33,853 nucleotides of DNA from a virus. The notes beneath the pieces are model-generated. The model was not told the origin of the DNA, did not search any database, and saw nothing but the letters and a program-made list of their open reading frames with translations. The DNA lies in the IMG/VR virus record IMGVR_UViG_3300019759_000004, positions 1 through 33,853 of that record. One strand, written 5' to 3'. Below, piece by piece: positions 29,661-33,853 of this stretch. The position numbers were made by a program, and so were the translations under genes. Numbering within the stretch: position 1 is the stretch's first letter; every line of letters starts with the position of its first letter.

Positions 29661-29957
29661 TTAATCTCCTGATAGTTGATGATCGACATTTACTTCAGCA
29701 CCTCTTTTTGCCTTCTTGATAAAAGCCTGCAAGCATAAATGAAAACTATAAACAATAGTTCTAGGATCTTTTAAATTAACTTTTTGGTCAAATTTAAAAA
29801 GTGAACACGGTGAAACTGCTTTTATTTCGATTTTGCTTACATCACCATTTTTTACTTCATGTTTAACTTCACAATCTGTTAAAAATTCTAAATCATTTCT
29901 GATTGCATCTAAAAACTGTTGACCTGGCTTAATTGCTTTTTTGTTATTTTTTTTCAT
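29661..29957 (-). CDS. Hypothetical protein next to the RNA ligase
   Basis: A 98-residue basic protein of unknown family: QQFLDAIRNDLEFLTDCEVK, a KIEIKAVSPCSLFKF strand region and a YSFHLCLQAFIKKAKRG helix. Start behind AAAGGAG, overlapping the ligase end by 14 bases, so it may be a functional partner, but nothing in the sequence proves this. Confidence 0.65.
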   Translation of the reverse strand: MKKNNKKAIKPGQQFLDAIRNDLEFLTDCEVKHEVKNGDVSKIEIKAVSPCSLFKFDQKVNLKDPRTIVYSFHLCLQAFIKKAKRGAEVNVDHQLSGD

Positions 29958-31083
29958 TTTTTTCTCCTTTAATTAGACTTAATAATTTCTTAGTTTTAAC
30001 CTCTTCTATCCATTTATTAAAACTAACACCTTGCCTTTTATAAGCTTTAAATAAAAATGGGCTATATATCTCATTTTTAGCCCACACTGCAAATTCTTTT
30101 TGGCTTAAATCAAATTTATCAACCGCTTTTGATAAAGAGCTTAAAACATCACTTTTCCAGTTATAATATAAATCTTTAATTTCATTAAATTTTTCTTGAT
30201 ATTCAGGAAAATATAATAAAAACTCTCTATGATCATTTTTTCTTACTAAATCTAAAACACTAATTTCATTAACAATTCCATTTCCTTTAATTTTATGAAC
30301 TGCCAAATATCCATGACTTTTTATTTTTATTCTATTAAAATTAGCATCACAAACAACAAAACCTTCCTGATCAAAACTCATTGTTACAGCAGCTTCTTTG
30401 ATTTCATCAAGACTCATCAATCTATTCATTATTTTGTTATAATTTAAAGCTTTATCAAGCCCGCTTGATGATCCAAACTCTTTTCTAGACACATTATCCC
30501 TAACCCCAATACTTCTTAATCTAAAAACTTTATGGTCAACTACAACCCTATTATAAGGAGTTGTTAGCTCAAATAAGTAGGTAATATTATCAATCGCTGA
30601 TCCCTCACAAAAAAATAATGACTCTAATGTACTGTAATTAATAGCCATTAAAACCAATTCTTTAAAATTATATCTCCGATCTTGAGTAAAAGCATCTTCA
30701 GCATTTATTTTTCCATTTGTAGATATATGAATTTCACCTTCATCTTTCCAAATTTTAATCAAAGAGCCATCAATCTTTTCCTGAACTACTGCTGTGCTCC
30801 AGTCTATTTTTGCAGCCCTACTTTCTCCATGATTCCAAAATTTATCAAAAGGGTAACAAACAAGCTTATTATTATCTTTTCTGAAAATAATACCTCTTGA
30901 TTGATTGCAAGCTAAATAATCCATATCTGAATTAATTAAGCTATATTTTAATAAATAATACTTTTCAGTTTCATCAATTCTTAGATTATAAGGTGCACAA
31001 GTTACAATTTCTTTTACTTCTTCAAAAGTTTTATTTTCAACTATCTCGAAAATTGATGGTCCTTTAAATTTAAATTCTTTCAT
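29944..31083 (-). CDS. RNA ligase, T4 Rnl1 family
   Basis: A 379-residue protein, close to the 374 of T4 Rnl1. All nucleotidyltransferase motifs are visible: SRGIIF (62-67), YPFDKFWNHGE (77-87), motif I EKIDGSL with the AMP-accepting Lys 103, FELTTPYNRVV (171-181), motif IV EGFVV (240-244) and motif V RIKIKSHGYLAVH (251-263). A helical C-terminal domain completes the Rnl1 plan. The enzyme joins 5'-phosphate and 3'-OH RNA ends with ATP. In T4 it repairs tRNA cut by the host anticodon nuclease PrrC, after end healing by Pnkp. No kinase/phosphatase partner is recognisable here. Start behind AAAGGGAG, overlapping the upstream gene. Confidence 0.88.
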   Translation of the reverse strand: MKEFKFKGPSIFEIVENKTFEEVKEIVTCAPYNLRIDETEKYYLLKYSLINSDMDYLACNQSRGIIFRKDNNKLVCYPFDKFWNHGESRAAKIDWSTAVVQEKIDGSLIKIWKDEGEIHISTNGKINAEDAFTQDRRYNFKELVLMAINYSTLESLFFCEGSAIDNITYLFELTTPYNRVVVDHKVFRLRSIGVRDNVSRKEFGSSSGLDKALNYNKIMNRLMSLDEIKEAAVTMSFDQEGFVVCDANFNRIKIKSHGYLAVHKIKGNGIVNEISVLDLVRKNDHREFLLYFPEYQEKFNEIKDLYYNWKSDVLSSLSKAVDKFDLSQKEFAVWAKNEIYSPFLFKAYKRQGVSFNKWIEEVKTKKLLSLIKGEKNEKK

Positions 31084-31265
31084 ATTCTTCTCCCTTTAAT
31101 AAATTCTTCGTTATAATACTTAATTATTACTATTGCCTGTGCTATTCGTTTTCTTTGCTGAAAAAAATATGGATATCTTTTTATTTCAACACTTGAAACA
31201 CTTTCCCTGATAGAAACTGGAATCAATGGACTTTTAAAATCAACCTCTTTAAACACTCTTTTCAT
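31080..31265 (-). CDS. Small basic hypothetical protein
   Basis: A 61-residue very basic protein: MKRVFKEVDFKSPLIPVSIR, then SSVEIKRYPYFFQQRKRIAQ and AIVIIKYYNEEFIKGRRI. Start behind TAGGAG; the stop overlaps the ligase start (ATGA). Possibly nucleic-acid binding by charge; unassigned. Confidence 0.6.
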   Translation of the reverse strand: MKRVFKEVDFKSPLIPVSIRESVSSVEIKRYPYFFQQRKRIAQAIVIIKYYNEEFIKGRRI

Positions 31266-31274
31266 TCTTATCTC

Positions 31275-31697
31275 CTATTTAACAACTCTAAATCCATTAT
31301 TTTTTATTTTATATTCAAATATACATTTAAAACCAAAAACTTCTTGCAACACCATTTTTTCAGCTTCAATTACAATTTTACTATTTTCACATAAAGAATT
31401 TAATAAAACTCTATTTGATAAAACAGTATTGTAAAACTCATCTTTAATATTTTTCTTTCTAGTCCTAAATTCAAAATTCACTCTATCTTCATCATTTTTT
31501 ATAAAATCAAACATATCCTTATTTTCATCAAGGTCTCCAGTTAGCACTGGGAAGATAAAAAGTTGACATGTAAATCTTAATTTATCTAACCTCAAGGAAG
31601 CTAAAGGCTTACTGTCCTTTAAGCTTAAAACAGTATTATAATAAAACATAGAGGTTGCTATTTCTGTTATCATCTCTTTAAGTAAATTAGCACTCAT
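31275..31697 (-). CDS. Hypothetical protein
   Basis: A 140-residue protein of unknown family. Helical N-terminus (MSANLLKEMITEIATSMFYY), a beta region (LRLDKLRFTCQLFIFPVLTG), a basic middle (EFRTRKKNIKDEFYNTVLSN) and a strand end with FGFKCIFEYKIKNNGFRVVK. Start behind AAAGGAT. Confidence 0.65.
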   Translation of the reverse strand: MSANLLKEMITEIATSMFYYNTVLSLKDSKPLASLRLDKLRFTCQLFIFPVLTGDLDENKDMFDFIKNDEDRVNFEFRTRKKNIKDEFYNTVLSNRVLLNSLCENSKIVIEAEKMVLQEVFGFKCIFEYKIKNNGFRVVK

Positions 31698-31699
31698 AA

Positions 31700-31849
31700 T
31701 TATCCTTTCTCATAATATGACTTAATTTCTTTAAGCTCAGTATTGGGTTTACTTTCTTTAAAAAATACCTTTTCACTGCTTATTACAGCATCTGTTAGTT
31801 CGTCCTGTTGCATTATTAATACATCTATCATTAAGTCCATATACTCCAT
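31700..31849 (-). CDS. 49-residue helical hypothetical protein
   Basis: The frame reads MEYMDLMIDVLIMQQDELTD, then AVISSEKVFFKESKPNTELK and ends EIKSYYEKG. AGGAG lies five bases before the ATG, and it ends two bases before the next start, so it fits the tight operon. Acidic amphipathic helix; no family recognised. Confidence 0.6.
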   Translation of the reverse strand: MEYMDLMIDVLIMQQDELTDAVISSEKVFFKESKPNTELKEIKSYYEKG

Positions 31850-31860
31850 TTTTATCTCCT

Positions 31861-32580
31861 TTAAAAAATAAATCTCTTAAGTTCTTCAGCATTATTAAAC
31901 ATAACATCAACACCTAGCAATACATTCATTACACCTTCAGCAATTGCACTTGCATCATATTCTGTTTCACTTACATACTTAAGTTCTTGTCTATAACCTT
32001 TTATAAGTCTTACACCGTAATCAAGCATTACTTTTTCATTAAATAATGCATTTGCTAGCATTATTTTTTCATTGATTTTCCTAACTGGAGAAACTAAAAC
32101 TTCTATTTTTAGATTTTTAAATAAACCACCAATACCACCATATCCAAAAACACTTAAATCCGCGGGATCTATAAAAACAGAAAAAACACCATATTTTTTT
32201 GATAATTTTTTTATAAAATCAACAATATTTAATCCATTTGCTGACTCTGGAGTTAAAACAATATAATTACCTTCATCATCAATTGCAACAGGGCAAAATG
32301 TAAAGTTTTGGTTACGACAAACAGTATAACCCATTGCAACTACATTATTATTCATGCTTGATCCGAAATCCTTAAATTTATTTAAAGTTAGATTATAGAA
32401 GGAATTATCATTGTAGGCATAATAATTTATTTCTTTTTTTTCTCTTTCTCTCTCTTTAGCAATTTCACTTTCTAAAAATCTAGATACTGAGTTACTACAA
32501 GAAGCAAAAACAGGCATTTTAGATAAATTGTTCATTTTTTGCATAAAAACAGATGGACTTACCTGATTATCTTCTTTCAT
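31861..32580 (-). CDS. Stand-alone relative of the terminase nuclease domain, probably catalytically degenerate
   Basis: A 239-residue protein. Residues 81-181 align by eye with residues 399-500 of this phage's large terminase. The terminase reads MGFDPGGHKT, CPIIIDEYG, WIDSLKNKYGKF and YGTAGSGWM. This protein reads MGYTVCRNQNF, CPVAIDDEG, FIKKLSKKYGVF and FGYGGIGGLF. The V...R spacing and NALF against NEMF also agree. The first catalytic Asp (GFDPG) is replaced (GYTVC); FIDPAD and EYDASAIAEGV could supply the others. The N-terminal 75 residues, with a Lys/Glu/Arg-rich helix, are new. An ATPase half is absent. Start behind GAGGAGAGG. A packaging regulator or inactive paralogue is inferred. 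Confidence 0.6.
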   Translation of the reverse strand: MKEDNQVSPSVFMQKMNNLSKMPVFASCSNSVSRFLESEIAKEREREKKEINYYAYNDNSFYNLTLNKFKDFGSSMNNNVVAMGYTVCRNQNFTFCPVAIDDEGNYIVLTPESANGLNIVDFIKKLSKKYGVFSVFIDPADLSVFGYGGIGGLFKNLKIEVLVSPVRKINEKIMLANALFNEKVMLDYGVRLIKGYRQELKYVSETEYDASAIAEGVMNVLLGVDVMFNNAEELKRFIF

Positions 32581-32595
32581 TTTTCCTCTCCTCTT

Positions 32596-33372
32596 CTATC
32601 TATTCAAAAACCCTTTAACAATACTTTCACTAACGCTTTCAAGATTCAGTAAAAAATTATCATTTTCTGGAGCTGCTAACTGTTTAACTTCCATCACAGG
32701 ATAATCAGCTTTTACATCACAGAATCCATCATATTCACCACCATCTCCAAAGAAAATTCTTGCTTTACTTCCTATTAGCACTTTAATATCAGTTCCAGTT
32801 TTCAAACAATCTAAATAATTCTTAATAAATTCTTTTTTTATGCTATTTAAAGAATAATCAGACATACTATTTATCCCATCAAGACACTTAACTTGACTTT
32901 GAATGTATGATAAACCTGTTTTCTTTAAAGCAGCTAGTAAAGTTTTATCATCACTTTTATATCTTCCTGAATCTCTTATGCTAAACAACAAGCCTTTTTG
33001 AAGTAACCTGTTAAAAGCATTTTCTGCTTGTATTTGCTTCTTATCATTTTCTGACTGATAATTTAAAGCATTTAACAGAAAGGCTGTATAATCCATGATT
33101 TTACTTGTTTGAGAGTAATTATTATATGCATTCATAATCATAGCATTCATAACTTCTCTAAAAGATACCTTTTTTTCTATAGAAAGCTGGAATAATTTAA
33201 TAAAAAGCAATTCTGTTACTGCTATTGCTTTTTTTGATGCATTATCTGCATTATAAGCACTTGTTCCAATTATAAAAATTTCTACTTTATAATTTAATTC
33301 TTTTTTTAGATAATCTTTTTTTGCTTGATTATCTAAAGTATTAAATTCTATTTCATTTAGTTCTTTAAACAT
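32596..33372 (-). CDS. Hypothetical protein
   Basis: A 258-residue, mostly helical protein of unknown family. MFKELNEIEFNTLDNQAKKD is followed by a helical bundle (KAIAVTELLFIKLFQLSIEK, then VMNAMIMNAYNNYSQTSKIM) and a C-terminal beta part with GSKARIFFGDGGEYDGFCDV. No known catalytic motif seen. The start with GAGGAG overlaps the upstream gene by 16 bases. It may work with the terminase-like protein that follows after 15 bases. Confidence 0.65.
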   Translation of the reverse strand: MFKELNEIEFNTLDNQAKKDYLKKELNYKVEIFIIGTSAYNADNASKKAIAVTELLFIKLFQLSIEKKVSFREVMNAMIMNAYNNYSQTSKIMDYTAFLLNALNYQSENDKKQIQAENAFNRLLQKGLLFSIRDSGRYKSDDKTLLAALKKTGLSYIQSQVKCLDGINSMSDYSLNSIKKEFIKNYLDCLKTGTDIKVLIGSKARIFFGDGGEYDGFCDVKADYPVMEVKQLAAPENDNFLLNLESVSESIVKGFLNR

Positions 33373-33539
33373 AGTTTACTCCTCGTTATTATACACAAAG
33401 GACAATCAGTTTTTATATTATCTATTTTCTGTAAAATTTCTGTATCACTAAACCTGCCCCACTCTTTGCCAAATTCTGGTAAAACAAATAATACACCGCA
33501 ATTACTGCAAGTTTTAGTAAAAACAGTTTCTCTTATCAT
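33357..33539 (-). CDS. Small zinc-binding protein
   Basis: A 60-residue protein with CSNCGVLFVLPEFGKEWGRF and then DCPLCII, giving two CxxC pairs about 35 residues apart, as in zinc ribbons. Its ATG is immediately after the upstream stop in the duplicated junction cassette (GTGGAGGGTTAAATG). Function unknown. Confidence 0.65.
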   Translation of the reverse strand: MIRETVFTKTCSNCGVLFVLPEFGKEWGRFSDTEILQKIDNIKTDCPLCIITRSKLCLKN

Positions 33540-33572
33540 TTAACCCTCCACAACTTTAAATTCAGCTTCAAT
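33537..33572 (-). repeat. Stop/SD/start junction cassette, copy 2
   Basis: 36 bases, one mismatch (33566) to 95-130. It encodes the tail EAEFKVVEG of the Cys-rich protein, provides GGAGG and the start of the next gene. The two copies flank exactly one gene on the circular map. Confidence 0.85.
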
Positions 33573-33827
33573 CACATTTATTAATTTATCATAAAAACCA
33601 TTTTTTCTGGCAAAACTTATAACTTCTTTTTTTTCATTTTCTAAAAAACTATCATAACTTTCAATCAAATAATCAACAAGATGCTCTTCGCAAAAATCAT
33701 AAATACATGATCCCATGCTAAAAAAACTAGATATTCCTGCAAGCGACAAATCAGACTTATCATACATTGTCGAGTCACCACAAAAATTATTACAATCATC
33801 TATGTCACATATAGTTACAGTACTCAT
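33540..33827 (-). CDS. Cys-rich hypothetical protein spanning the circular join
   Basis: A 95-residue acidic protein: MSTVTICDIDDCNNFCGDST, then a central SFFSMGSCIYDFCEEHLVDY with FCEEH, resembling small phage zinc proteins of the form CxxC...FCxxHL, and a helical second half. It ends EFKVVEG, the same tail as the replication initiator. Its start lies in the terminal repeat; on the circle it directly follows the replication gene. Both its own and its neighbour's ribosome sites come from the duplicated cassette. Confidence 0.7.
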   Translation of the reverse strand: MSTVTICDIDDCNNFCGDSTMYDKSDLSLAGISSFFSMGSCIYDFCEEHLVDYLIESYDSFLENEKKEVISFARKNGFYDKLINVIEAEFKVVEG

Positions 33828-33853
33828 TTAACCCTCCACAACTTTAAATTCAG
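33731..33853. repeat. Terminal direct repeat, right copy
   Basis: Exact copy of 1-123; see the left copy. It shows that the sequence is circular or circularly permuted and that one copy is redundant in any map. Confidence 0.95.

Noticed and set aside
1-33853. tRNA genes, CRISPR arrays or insertion sequences
   Set aside because: No cloverleaf-like segment, repeat-spacer array, transposase or terminal inverted repeat was recognised on reading both strands.

Overview
The window reads as the complete genome of a small tailed bacteriophage. The first 123 bases recur exactly as the last 123, so the molecule closes into a circle of about 33,730 bp, and one gene (33827 to 33540, minus strand) runs across the join. 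The DNA is strongly AT-rich. Genes are small, tightly packed and often overlap by 1 to 16 bases (TAATG, ATGA and GTGA junctions). Shine-Dalgarno sequences are strong, ATG, GTG and TTG starts are all used, and TGA is a stop. The host cannot be named. A lipoprotein with a relaxed lipobox, a peptidase M15-type endolysin and a phospholipase A2-like lysis-region protein favour a low-GC bacterium with a diderm envelope. No integrase, recombinase or DNA polymerase is visible.

There are four transcription blocks. (1) A divergent promoter pair at 1567-1667, both TTGACA-17 bp-TATAGT, sits between the two early operons. (2) The rightward operon (1728-6564) carries a very acidic first protein, an ERF-family single-strand annealing protein, a double zinc-knuckle protein and about ten small unknown proteins. 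(3) The leftward operon starts with a 56-residue ribbon-helix-helix regulator, continues through a replication initiator (98-1144), crosses the join and runs down to 28024. It holds a T4 Rnl1-type RNA ligase, a degenerate stand-alone relative of the terminase nuclease domain and many small unknowns; an internal promoter at 29291-29319 drives its last part. (4) The late operon (minus strand, 27460 down to 6556) follows the order of a long-tailed siphovirus. It encodes small and large terminase, portal, MuF-like minor head protein, neck protein, scaffold, a repeat-rich protein, major capsid, connector proteins, tail tube, two tail assembly chaperones joined by a predicted -1 frameshift, tape measure, distal tail proteins, an EGF-like lipoprotein, a LamG-type receptor-binding candidate, and a lysis end with an M15 endolysin and a PLA2-like protein. 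A lone plus-strand membrane-protein gene with two start sites (27585-27998) lies between blocks 3 and 4 with its own promoter.

The least explained features are as follows. Three gene leaders carry hairpins with an identical 9-nt loop (TTTAAGGGG) but unrelated stems in one of them, and an identical CCCT-containing segment next to the ribosome binding site, which suggests a pseudoknot-type translational switch. An EGF-like Cys-rich lipoprotein is embedded among the tail genes. A terminase-nuclease paralogue lacks the first catalytic aspartate. Short stop/SD/start cassettes are duplicated at gene junctions. The capsid leader can fold over its own Shine-Dalgarno sequence.
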